Of a DNA stretch of 64,000 bases, positions 44,065 through 51,792 are shown in pieces; within the stretch, counting starts at the first letter, position 1, and every line of letters starts with the position of its first letter. Location of the stretch: positions 62,001-126,000 of the forward strand of contig NZ_SIRE01000013.1 in NCBI RefSeq assembly GCF_004307995.1. The letters are read 5' to 3'. The translations under genes were made by a program, and so were the position numbers. The notes under the pieces were generated by a model that saw nothing but the letters and a program-made list of their open reading frames with translations, was not told the DNA's origin and did no database searches. The stretch is from Paenibacillus thalictri (GTDB lineage: Bacteria; Bacillota; Bacilli; Paenibacillales; NBRC-103111).

Positions 44065-45105
44065 ATGAGTAAGTTCAAAAAGGCGGGTTTTGCGGTGCTG
44101 GCATTGCTATTGTTGGCAGTATCCGTAATGTCCGGCTGCTCTGACGGGTCTGCCAAGCCCGGAACGGCGGCACCTGCGGCAAACGATGCGGCAAAGGGGA
44201 AAAAGAAGCTCAAAATCGGGGTTTCCTTCGAGACGTTGCAAACTTCGTATTGGGTTGTAGGTTTTAATGCAATCAAGAAGGATATTCAAGACCGCGGTTA
44301 CGATGTTGTTGAGGCGATTGCGGACGGCGATTCGAACCGTCAGCTGGAACAGGTGAAAAACTTTATAGCGCAGAAAGTGGATGGAATTATTATTGTCCCG
44401 AAAGACGAAAAAACGATTATTCCGATGATTAAGGCGGCTAATGATGCTAAGATTCCGATCGTATTATACAACCGGCCTCCAGCGAAAACCGATGCCGTTT
44501 CCACAACGGTTGTAGCGGACAACAAAAAAATAACGGCCGAAACGGTGCAATACATGGTGGATCAGGCAAGGAAACAAGGCGGCAAGTACAAAGCGATGAT
44601 CTTAATTGGCGATTTGGGCGATCAGAACGGCATTGCGCGAAGAGACGGCTTCCTGGAGGTCGTTGAAAAAAATAAAGACATTATCGATGTTGTAGCCAAA
44701 GTGCCAACCGAATGGAACCAGGAGAAAGCGCTTGCCGGAGTGACCAACGCATTGCAAGCGAACCCGGATATCAATTTTGTCTTCAGTTCGACCGACTTCT
44801 TATTTCCGTCGCTGGTATCCGCACTGAAGGCGGCAAACAAATACAAGAAAATCGGTGAACCGGGGCATGTCATATTAGGCGGGTTTGATGGCGATGATAC
44901 CGCCTACAAGATGCTGAAGGACAATTATTTGGATGCAGACGGCGTGCAGGACGTTTATTTTGAAAGCAAGTCTGCGGTACAAGCGGTAGTTGATATGCTG
45001 GACGGTAAAAAGGTTCAGGAGTTTATATATGATCCCGGCTTCGTTATTCATCAGGGGAATCTGAAAGAAAAAGAAGCGCAGATGTGGGGATCCAGCGTGA
45101 AATAG
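44065..45105 (+). CDS. CUT2 sugar ABC importer, substrate-binding lipoprotein (RbsB/Peripla_BP_4 type)
   Basis: A 346-residue binding lipoprotein. The signal peptide ends in the lipobox VMSGC. The mature protein follows the ribose-binding plan: KIGVSFETLQTSYWVVGFNAI, DGIIIVPKDEKTIIPMIKAA, IPIVLYNRPP, GDLGDQNGIARRDGFLE, and GGFDGDDTAYKMLKD. CUT2 systems import pentoses and other monosaccharides. Together with the lactonase-like gene at the operon end and the shared GntR-type operator, D-apiose is the best guess for its ligand. GAAGAGGTGGG lies before the ATG. Confidence 0.88.
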   Translation: MSKFKKAGFAVLALLLLAVSVMSGCSDGSAKPGTAAPAANDAAKGKKKLKIGVSFETLQTSYWVVGFNAIKKDIQDRGYDVVEAIADGDSNRQLEQVKNFIAQKVDGIIIVPKDEKTIIPMIKAANDAKIPIVLYNRPPAKTDAVSTTVVADNKKITAETVQYMVDQARKQGGKYKAMILIGDLGDQNGIARRDGFLEVVEKNKDIIDVVAKVPTEWNQEKALAGVTNALQANPDINFVFSSTDFLFPSLVSALKAANKYKKIGEPGHVILGGFDGDDTAYKMLKDNYLDADGVQDVYFESKSAVQAVVDMLDGKKVQEFIYDPGFVIHQGNLKEKEAQMWGSSVK

Positions 45106-45156
45106 CAGGCAAGCATGATTCGCTCATGCAGCATTCACTTTTTCAGTGGCCACGAG

Positions 45157-45187
45157 AAAAGGGAGGGGAGCTTTCACCTCCCTTTTT
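45157..45187 (+). terminator. Intra-operon rho-independent terminator/attenuator
   Basis: AAAAGGGAGG (45157-45166) pairs with CCTCCCTTTT (45177-45186) and runs into T5. It lies between the CUT2 binding-protein gene and the first permease gene. Confidence 0.82.
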
Positions 45188-45229
45188 CCGCGGCAACGGA
45201 ACACACAATGTTTGAAATGGGGTATTAAA

Positions 45230-46210
45230 ATGGCTGCTAAGTTAAGCCGATTGCGCAAAGCGCTGCTGTCGGAATATCTTGTGCTGTATTTATGCATCGT
45301 ATATTTTGTAGGATTTATGTTCATTAATCCGATTTTTGCGACGGGAGACAATCTGTTTAATATTTTCACCAGCATGCTTCCTTTATTGGTCATTGCAGTC
45401 GGGCAAACGGTTGTGCTTATTACCGGAGGCATCGATTTATCTGTCACCTCGATTGTCGCCTTATGCAGTATCGTAGGCGGTTCTTTAATTACATCCGATG
45501 GAGGCGCGTTATCGGGAAGTCCGCTGGCTACCCCGCTGGCCATCATGATCACTATTTTGCTTGCAGCGGTGATCGGCTGGTTTAACGGATTTGCCGTGAC
45601 GCAAATCAAGATGCCTCCTTTTATCGTAACTTTAACGCTTATGATGATTTTAAGCGGTATTGCCATTTGGTATACACGGTCTCTGCCCGTATATAATTTG
45701 CCTAAATCGTTCACCATGCTGGGCAAAGGCAGTTTTTATTCCATTCCTAATGCGGCATTCATCGTTGGCGGGGCGATGCTCGTGATTCATTTTATGCTCA
45801 GCAAAACTTTGTTTGGCAGCTGGATTTACGCCATTGGCCGCAATGCCAAAACATCGGAAATTTCAGGCATTCAAGTGAATAAAATGATCATCTTTGTGTA
45901 TGTCTTAAGCGCGATTTGCGGCGCGATCGGCGCTATTCTGCTAACCGGCCGGTTGGAGACGGGATCTCCGGTTATGGCCAAAGGGATGTTTCTTGATGTG
46001 GTGGGCGCGGCCGTCATCGGCGGAACCAGCTTGTTCGGAGGCAAAGGGAAGGTGCTTTGGACGCTTTTTGGAGTGCTGTTTATTACCTTGATTGACAACA
46101 GCTTGAATTTGATGGGTTTTTCTTATTTTACGATTATGATGATTAAAGGAGCCATCATTTTGGGCGCAGCGCTGGTGGACTCATTGCGAGGAAAGTTATC
46201 TGCGGCGTGA
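45230..46210 (+). CDS. CUT2 ABC importer permease (RbsC type), first
   Basis: A 326-residue permease with about ten hydrophobic segments. The family motifs are VAVGQTVVLITGGIDLSVTSIVAL-like (key Gly-Gly-Ile-Asp-Leu-Ser at about 72-78), NAKTSEISGIQVNKM and GAAVIGGTSLFGGKG. The ATG at 45230 lies 7 bases after AAATGGGG; an open frame from 45146 crosses the attenuator hairpin and is not the start. It is paired with a second, different permease at 47746. Confidence 0.88.
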   Translation: MAAKLSRLRKALLSEYLVLYLCIVYFVGFMFINPIFATGDNLFNIFTSMLPLLVIAVGQTVVLITGGIDLSVTSIVALCSIVGGSLITSDGGALSGSPLATPLAIMITILLAAVIGWFNGFAVTQIKMPPFIVTLTLMMILSGIAIWYTRSLPVYNLPKSFTMLGKGSFYSIPNAAFIVGGAMLVIHFMLSKTLFGSWIYAIGRNAKTSEISGIQVNKMIIFVYVLSAICGAIGAILLTGRLETGSPVMAKGMFLDVVGAAVIGGTSLFGGKGKVLWTLFGVLFITLIDNSLNLMGFSYFTIMMIKGAIILGAALVDSLRGKLSAA

Positions 46211-46237
46211 TCGTGACCTTATGGAGGTGGTGTAGAA

Positions 46238-47749
46238 ATGGCGGCAATCCTTGAATATAAAGATGTTTGTAAAAGTTTTTTCGGTATCCCGGTACTTAAA
46301 AATGTAAACTTCTCCTTGGAGCAGGGAAAAGTTCTAGGCTTAGTCGGAGAGAACGGAGCCGGGAAGTCTACGCTGATGAATATTCTTGGCGGGGTGCTCC
46401 CTTATGATAAGGGTCAGGTACTGCTGGACAACCAGCTTTATGCTCCCCAAAATCCAATAGATGCTTATAAAGCCAAAATTGCGTTTATCCACCAAGAGCT
46501 GAATTTATTTTCAAATTTGACGATTGCCGAAAATATATTCATTTCCGAATTTCCCCAAAAACGGTTCATGGGGCTTCCGGTCATTGACCGGAAATGGATA
46601 CGCCAAAGGTGCGAAGAAATACTGCAGATGATTCAACTGCCGGTATCCCCGGATACACCGGTGGAGAAGCTGTCCCAAGGGGAACGGCAGCTGGTCGAAA
46701 TTGCCAAAGCGATCAGCCAGGAGGCGCGGATCATTATCTTCGACGAACCTACGACCTCGCTTACCGCAAGGGAAGCGGAGAAGTTGTTTGCCATGATCGA
46801 GACGCTGAAGCGGCAGGGGATTTCGATGATTTATATATCGCATATTTTGCAGGATATTTACCGTCTTTGCGATGAAATCGTTGTGTTACGCGATGGAGAG
46901 GTCGTCCGTCAAGACAGCAGCCGGGATATTCCGATGGACCAGATGATTACTGCGATGGTCGGCCGGCAAATGAATCAGCTCTACCCCCAGCGAAACAGCA
47001 AGACCGGGGATATGCTTCTCGAAGTTAAAGGGTTGTCCCAGGAAGGCATCGTGGAAAACATTCATCTGGGACTGCGCGCCGGTGAAGTGGTCGGGATATC
47101 CGGCTTAATGGGCTCGGGCCGGTCGGAGCTGGCTAGAATTTTGTTTGGTCTGGATCCTTACGGCGCTGGGGAAGTGCGATATAAAGGGAAACCGCTGAAA
47201 AAGCTGACGCCCCGATTATGCATTGAGATGGGGATGGCGTTCTTAACGGAAAACCGCCGCGAGGAGGGCCTGCTTATGGAAAACAGCATCGCCGACAACT
47301 TGTCTCTGGTGGCGCTGCCCAAATTCGCCGGCGGCATCTGGAAATTCATTCGCAAGACCCCCCTGTGGAAAAAAGTACAAACAACAGCCGGCATGATTCG
47401 TATTGCTTCTGTAAATCCCGAAATTCAGGAGGTTCGAACGTTAAGCGGCGGCAATCAGCAGAAAGTCGTCATCGGCAAATGGGTGATTAACGATCCTTCC
47501 GTATTTATACTGGATGAACCGACACGCGGTATAGACGTCGGGGCAAAATACGATGTGTACACGATTATAAACCAGCTTGCAGAGAAGGGCGCGGGAATAT
47601 TGATGATATCTTCGGAGTTGGAGGAACTGATCGGGATGTGCGATCGAATACTTGTCATGAACAGCGGCGAAATTACCGCAAATGTGCAGCGTGAGCATTT
47701 CGACAGGGAAACGATCTTGAAATATGCATTAGGAGGAGCATCCGTATGA
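46238..47749 (+). CDS. CUT2 ABC importer ATP-binding protein with two ATPase domains (RbsA type)
   Basis: A 503-residue double ATPase. Domain 1 has Walker A GENGAGKST (about 36-44), the ABC signature LSQGERQLVEIAKA and Walker B IIIFDEPTTSL. Domain 2 has a modified Walker A region GLMGSGRSELARIL (lysine replaced by arginine, as is normal for RbsA-type second domains), ENRREEGLL, signature LSGGNQQKVVIGKW and Walker B VFILDEPTRGIDVGAK. It powers uptake through the permeases at 45230 and 47746. A GGAGGTGG ribosome site precedes the ATG, and its stop overlaps the next gene (ATGA). Confidence 0.92.
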   Translation: MAAILEYKDVCKSFFGIPVLKNVNFSLEQGKVLGLVGENGAGKSTLMNILGGVLPYDKGQVLLDNQLYAPQNPIDAYKAKIAFIHQELNLFSNLTIAENIFISEFPQKRFMGLPVIDRKWIRQRCEEILQMIQLPVSPDTPVEKLSQGERQLVEIAKAISQEARIIIFDEPTTSLTAREAEKLFAMIETLKRQGISMIYISHILQDIYRLCDEIVVLRDGEVVRQDSSRDIPMDQMITAMVGRQMNQLYPQRNSKTGDMLLEVKGLSQEGIVENIHLGLRAGEVVGISGLMGSGRSELARILFGLDPYGAGEVRYKGKPLKKLTPRLCIEMGMAFLTENRREEGLLMENSIADNLSLVALPKFAGGIWKFIRKTPLWKKVQTTAGMIRIASVNPEIQEVRTLSGGNQQKVVIGKWVINDPSVFILDEPTRGIDVGAKYDVYTIINQLAEKGAGILMISSELEELIGMCDRILVMNSGEITANVQREHFDRETILKYALGGASV

Positions 47750-48738
47750 ACAAAACAGTCTTCGAGAAAATTACGGAGGTGATCTATACTTACGCATCTG
47801 TCATTTTATTTGTTCTTGTGTTTGCCGTCTTTAGCATGTTATCCGATAAGTTTCTCGATTTGAAAAACATCATCAATATTCTCCAGCAATCCTCTTCGAT
47901 AGGTATTGTCGCTATCGGCATGACGTTTGTGCTGCTTGTTGCCGGAATTGATTTGTCGGTAGGTTCCATCATGTTTATATGCGCGACGATTGCCGCCAAA
48001 ATGCTGCAGCTCGGACTGCCGATATGGGCAAGCGTAATCATGATCTTGGCGGCCGGCTTGCTGGTCGGATGGGTCAACGGCTATGTGTCGTATAAATTCA
48101 AAATTATGGCGTTTATCGTCACCTTGGGTATGCTGTATATTTGCCGTGGCTTAGGGCTCATGATTACCAACACCCGGGAGATCAAATTGCCGGAAGCGTT
48201 TTTGAAAATTGGCTTTTCCTCGGTGGCCGGCATTCCTGTTCCGGTACTGCTGTTTGCGGTTGTCATCCTCATTTCTTATTTTGTGTTGAAATTTACGACT
48301 TTCGGCAGGCAGGTATATGCGGTTGGAAACGATCCCGACGGAGCGAAGAAGGCGGGTATTCCGGTGAGACGGATCCTGATCGGCGTATATGTCATCAGCG
48401 GTTTCGCTGCGGCGCTGGGAGGTCTTGTGGCGATTGCGCAGCTTGGCACCGTTGCGCCCAAATTCGGTGATCAACGGGAGTTTATCGCCGTAGCGGCTGC
48501 GGTGCTGGGAGGCACCAGCTTATTCGGGGGCCGGGGAAATATTTTTCCGGGTACGGTGCTGGGCACGATTCTGATTCTTATGATTGAGAATGGGCTGGTC
48601 ATCATTAATGCAGATCCGTATATTTATCCGATTATTAGCGGGGGAGTTATTTTTCTCGCCGTCTTCATTGACAGTGTAAGAAATAAACAATTGGAGAAAC
48701 TCGGAAAAAGAAAAATACGAACGGCACGGCAATCGTAA
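47746..48738 (+). CDS. CUT2 ABC importer permease (RbsC type), second
   Basis: A 330-residue permease with about ten hydrophobic segments. Motifs include IVAIGMTFVLLVAGIDLSVGS, KIMAFIVTLGML and YAVGNDPDGAKKAGIPVRRIL, then AAAVLGGTSLFGGRGNIF. It differs clearly from the permease at 45230, so the transporter is probably a heterodimer, like two-permease CUT2 systems. The ATG overlaps the ATPase stop. Confidence 0.88.
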   Translation: MNKTVFEKITEVIYTYASVILFVLVFAVFSMLSDKFLDLKNIINILQQSSSIGIVAIGMTFVLLVAGIDLSVGSIMFICATIAAKMLQLGLPIWASVIMILAAGLLVGWVNGYVSYKFKIMAFIVTLGMLYICRGLGLMITNTREIKLPEAFLKIGFSSVAGIPVPVLLFAVVILISYFVLKFTTFGRQVYAVGNDPDGAKKAGIPVRRILIGVYVISGFAAALGGLVAIAQLGTVAPKFGDQREFIAVAAAVLGGTSLFGGRGNIFPGTVLGTILILMIENGLVIINADPYIYPIISGGVIFLAVFIDSVRNKQLEKLGKRKIRTARQS

Positions 48739-48788
48739 GCGGCGTTGGATTGCTGTTGCAGCATTCGAAAAAACGAAGGAGGCTTAAA

Positions 48789-50708
48789 ATGGAGCGCAAT
48801 TCATTCACATTAGCACGCATGAGATATGGAAACGATGAACCGCTGCCCGAGAAAACCGTACTGCACGCCGGCCCGCTCTCCGCGGTCTTTGAGGCGGGGA
48901 TGCTGCGGGATATCCGTTTCGGCGGAATTGAAGTGGTGCGCGGGTTATATTCCGCTGTCCGGGACAGCAACTGGGGCACGATTGTCCCTGTGTTCACGGA
49001 GATGTCCATAAGCCGGCAGCCTGAAGTGTTTGAAGTGGCGTTTACTGCCGTACATCAGAGAGGCGATATTGATTTTGCATGGAAGGGACAAATCAAGGGG
49101 ACAAGCGGCGGCCTGTTGGAATTTACGATGGACGGCGCAGCCGGGCGCCGGTTTTACAAAAATCGCATCGGATTTTGTATTTTGCACCCGATGGAATTGG
49201 CCGGAACTCCGACCGAAGTCAAGACGCCGGATGGCTGGATTACGGGTCATTTTCCGCAAGTCATCTCTCCACATCAGCCCTTCCCTCCTATGACCGGCAT
49301 CCGGTATGCGGTGCAAGGCCGCGTTAAGGCGGAGCTGGCTTTTACGGGAGAATTATTCGAAATGGAGGATCAGCGCAATTGGACCGACGCTTCCTTCAAA
49401 ACCTACTGCACTCCGCTCGCCTATCCTTATCCGGCAGAGGTGCGGCAGGGGGAGCGATTTTGTCAGAAAATAACGCTTCAAGCAAGCGCATTAACCAACT
49501 CTGAACGGCTCGAACGATCTGCGACAACCGGCCAAATACGGCTGATAGTGGATGAAGGGAGAAGACAAGCACTTCCTTCCATTGGCATGCTGCTGCCCAA
49601 ACATGATCTTAAGCCGAAGGAAATGGAGCTTGTCCGGCGGCTCAACCCGGGTCATATGCGGGCCGAGCTGGATCTGACCACGGATTTGGAGTGGAGTGTA
49701 AGTTTGCAAGAAGCGTTGGATACGGCGCAGGGGCTTCAGCTGCAGTTGGAGCTGGATCTGATTGCGGACGGACATGGCGAGCGGCTTGCCGAATTGACGT
49801 CATACTTAGCGCTGAACAAGCGAGCGGAGCTGATTTCGCGTATGTTCCTGTACGAAAAGGATACCCACGTGAGCTCCGAGGCCTTGCTGCAGCTGCTGAG
49901 GCAACTGATGGTCACAGCGGGCATCGCTGTTGCTGTCGGAGGGGGAAGCCGCGCCTATTTCGCTCAGTTTAATCGGGCAATATTGCCCCTGAGCCACATG
50001 GATTGGGCTGCATACAGCATCAATCCACAGGTGCATGCTTTCGATCTGACTTCGCTTGTCGAAACGCTGGCCGCTCAGGCGGCTACTGTGAGCTCGGCCG
50101 CCGTCCTTACGGGGGGACTCCCCTTGTCCGTTGGCCCCGTCACGTTAAAGAAAAGGTTCAATCCCGATGCTGCCGGCACAACGGATGGGTTAAGCGAAGA
50201 GGAAAGATCGGATCCGAGGCAGCAATCGTTGTTTTGCGCGGCATGGACCTTGGGCAGTCTGAACAATTTGTCCGTCTCCGAAATCGTTCAGGCCATTACT
50301 TATTATGAAACATTTGGGGATCGCGGAGTGGCTGCCGATGCGGCGTGTATGTTTCCCGTGTTCCACATCTTGGCGGATATCGGTGATTTCCGTGGAGGCG
50401 AGCTGATGGCCGCAAGTTCGTCCGCTCCTCAAACGATAGAAGCGCTTGGTTTGCATAAGGATGGCAGAACAAGCTTGCTAATCGCCAACCTCACCGCTGA
50501 AACACAAGCTGTTACCGTGGAGTTTGCTGAAGCGAAGGGCAGAAATGTTCGCAAGCTGGATGAAGATACGTTCGAAGAGGCGATGTATGAATCTGAAACA
50601 TACCGCAACGCGGTACATGAATCTTTCTGCGAGGCCGTAATCCGGCTTGCATTAAAGCCTTATGCGGTTGTGCGAATCGATCCAGCCGAGCAGCCATCGC
50701 GCTCTTGA
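48789..50708 (+). CDS. apnL: D-apionate lactonase-like protein
   Basis: A 639-residue cytoplasmic protein without signal peptide. The N-terminal beta-rich domain opens with VLHAGPLSAVFEAGMLRDIRFGG, then VVRGLYSAVRDSNWGTIVP. A middle part resembles a TIM barrel (LTTDLEWSVSLQEALDTAQ, then VGGGSRAYFAQFNRA and INPQVHAFDLTSLVETLAAQ). SLFCAAWTLGSLNNLS and ITYYETFGDRGV lie before the small C-terminal beta domain. These phrases match what I remember of the ApnL family, which opens D-apionolactone to D-apionate. Last gene of the CUT2 operon. AAGGAGG lies 6 bases before the ATG at 48789. Proteins of this type are often annotated only as hypothetical. Confidence 0.6.
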   Translation: MERNSFTLARMRYGNDEPLPEKTVLHAGPLSAVFEAGMLRDIRFGGIEVVRGLYSAVRDSNWGTIVPVFTEMSISRQPEVFEVAFTAVHQRGDIDFAWKGQIKGTSGGLLEFTMDGAAGRRFYKNRIGFCILHPMELAGTPTEVKTPDGWITGHFPQVISPHQPFPPMTGIRYAVQGRVKAELAFTGELFEMEDQRNWTDASFKTYCTPLAYPYPAEVRQGERFCQKITLQASALTNSERLERSATTGQIRLIVDEGRRQALPSIGMLLPKHDLKPKEMELVRRLNPGHMRAELDLTTDLEWSVSLQEALDTAQGLQLQLELDLIADGHGERLAELTSYLALNKRAELISRMFLYEKDTHVSSEALLQLLRQLMVTAGIAVAVGGGSRAYFAQFNRAILPLSHMDWAAYSINPQVHAFDLTSLVETLAAQAATVSSAAVLTGGLPLSVGPVTLKKRFNPDAAGTTDGLSEEERSDPRQQSLFCAAWTLGSLNNLSVSEIVQAITYYETFGDRGVAADAACMFPVFHILADIGDFRGGELMAASSSAPQTIEALGLHKDGRTSLLIANLTAETQAVTVEFAEAKGRNVRKLDEDTFEEAMYESETYRNAVHESFCEAVIRLALKPYAVVRIDPAEQPSRS

Positions 50709-50737
50709 TGCCCGGTACAAGAAGTGAATTCATAGAG

Positions 50738-50766
50738 CAGGGACTTCAATGGAAGTCCCTGTTTGT
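50738..50766. terminator. Terminator at the end of the CUT2/lactonase operon
   Basis: A perfect 10-bp stem (50738-50747 with 50752-50761, arm CAGGGACTTC) is followed by a short T-rich tract. It also faces the end of the convergent nitroreductase gene. Confidence 0.85.
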
Positions 50767-50844
50767 CATTCCAAATTCATTTTCCGGAACTATGCGTAAA
50801 AAGTAACTCATCGCACCAGCCTGTCCGGCGATGTGTAAAATGGG

Positions 50845-51483
50845 TTAAAACGTATTAAAGCTGACGAACTCGCCCACCGGCTTGCGGTAGCCGCGAGGCC
50901 CCTGGCTCGAGACGTCTTCTTTGCCGATCGTAATGAGCAGGGCCGGAACATACGACTCGGGAATGTGCAGCACACGACGTACAGCTTCAGGATCAAAACC
51001 AATCATCGGGCAAGTATCCCAGCCCTTCTCTTTGGCGACCAGCATCATCAGCATTGCGGATAAGCTCGCATTGCGGATGGCTTCCTCACGCTGGAACACT
51101 TGGCCTCTGTTTTCGTAGAAGCTGAGCACGGAGTCGACCGTCATGTCGTATTCCTGTTTGCTCATGAAGCCCAAGTTCAGCAGTCCTTCATTGATCGTGC
51201 CTACGTCTTTATAAGCGTTCATGCTGCCGAGAACCACGATGGCCGCGGAAGCCAGCTTAACTTTGTACTGCTTATTGGCGGCTTCGTAGAGCGCATTGTT
51301 TTTCAGCTCGGCATCTTTAACGACCACATAATGCACATGCTGCAGATTGAAGGCGGAGGGGGCGAATTTGACAAGATTAAATATTTCTTGCAGATCTTCA
51401 TCCGGTATTTCCACTCCGGGAATAAATTTATTGGGGGATCTGCGGGCTTTAATGAGTGCAGTCATTTCGGTTTCCGATTTCAT
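50845..51483 (-). CDS. Nitroreductase-family flavoprotein, MhqN/YodC-like
   Basis: A 212-residue FMN-dependent NAD(P)H oxidoreductase. The FMN-binding start is IKARRSPNKF, then FAPSAFNLQHVHYVVVKD, IVVLGSMNAYKD, REEAIRNASLSAMLMMLVAKEKGWDTCPMIGFD, and the end ALLITIGKEDV. The middle and C-terminal motifs resemble Bacillus MhqN (YodC), a quinone- and nitro-compound-reducing enzyme controlled by the MarR-type repressor MhqR. The palindrome in its promoter fits that type of control. GGGAGGGAA precedes the ATG on the minus strand. Confidence 0.82.
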   Translation of the reverse strand: MKSETEMTALIKARRSPNKFIPGVEIPDEDLQEIFNLVKFAPSAFNLQHVHYVVVKDAELKNNALYEAANKQYKVKLASAAIVVLGSMNAYKDVGTINEGLLNLGFMSKQEYDMTVDSVLSFYENRGQVFQREEAIRNASLSAMLMMLVAKEKGWDTCPMIGFDPEAVRRVLHIPESYVPALLITIGKEDVSSQGPRGYRKPVGEFVSFNTF

Positions 51484-51520
51484 GACGGGTTCCCTCCCAT
51501 TTGTTGGATAATCTTAAAGT

Positions 51521-51546
51521 TTAATATCTTAATATTAAGATATTAA
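51521..51546. promoter_or_regulatory. Perfect 26-bp palindrome, MarR/MhqR-type operator candidate
   Basis: The site reads the same on both strands across 26 bases, with the core ATCTTAATATTAAGAT. It lies 38 bases upstream of the nitroreductase start. Core TATCTT-N6-AAGATA resembles operators of MarR-family redox and quinone repressors such as MhqR. Confidence 0.65.
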
Positions 51547-51792
51547 ATTATGTTCGTTATGTCAAGGGTAATTTCTATATATTCCCGCTTTGCACCGTGT
51601 ACCGGTCCGTGCAAACACAAAGTTTATTGACAATGACTACCGGTATGATAAGATGAAGACAAGTATAAAAAGGTCGGAGCTCTTATTCCATTATGTCACC
51701 AATAGAGGTGGCATTTTTAGTTTTGGCGACTGTGTATGGAAGGGCGTCGATGGATCTGTGCCGTCAATACAATGGTATGGGGTGATACAAAA

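Noticed and set aside
48750..48788. Thirteen extra N-terminal residues for the ApnL-like protein
   Set aside because: The upstream start has no ribosome site, while AAGGAGG sits ideally before the ATG at 48789.
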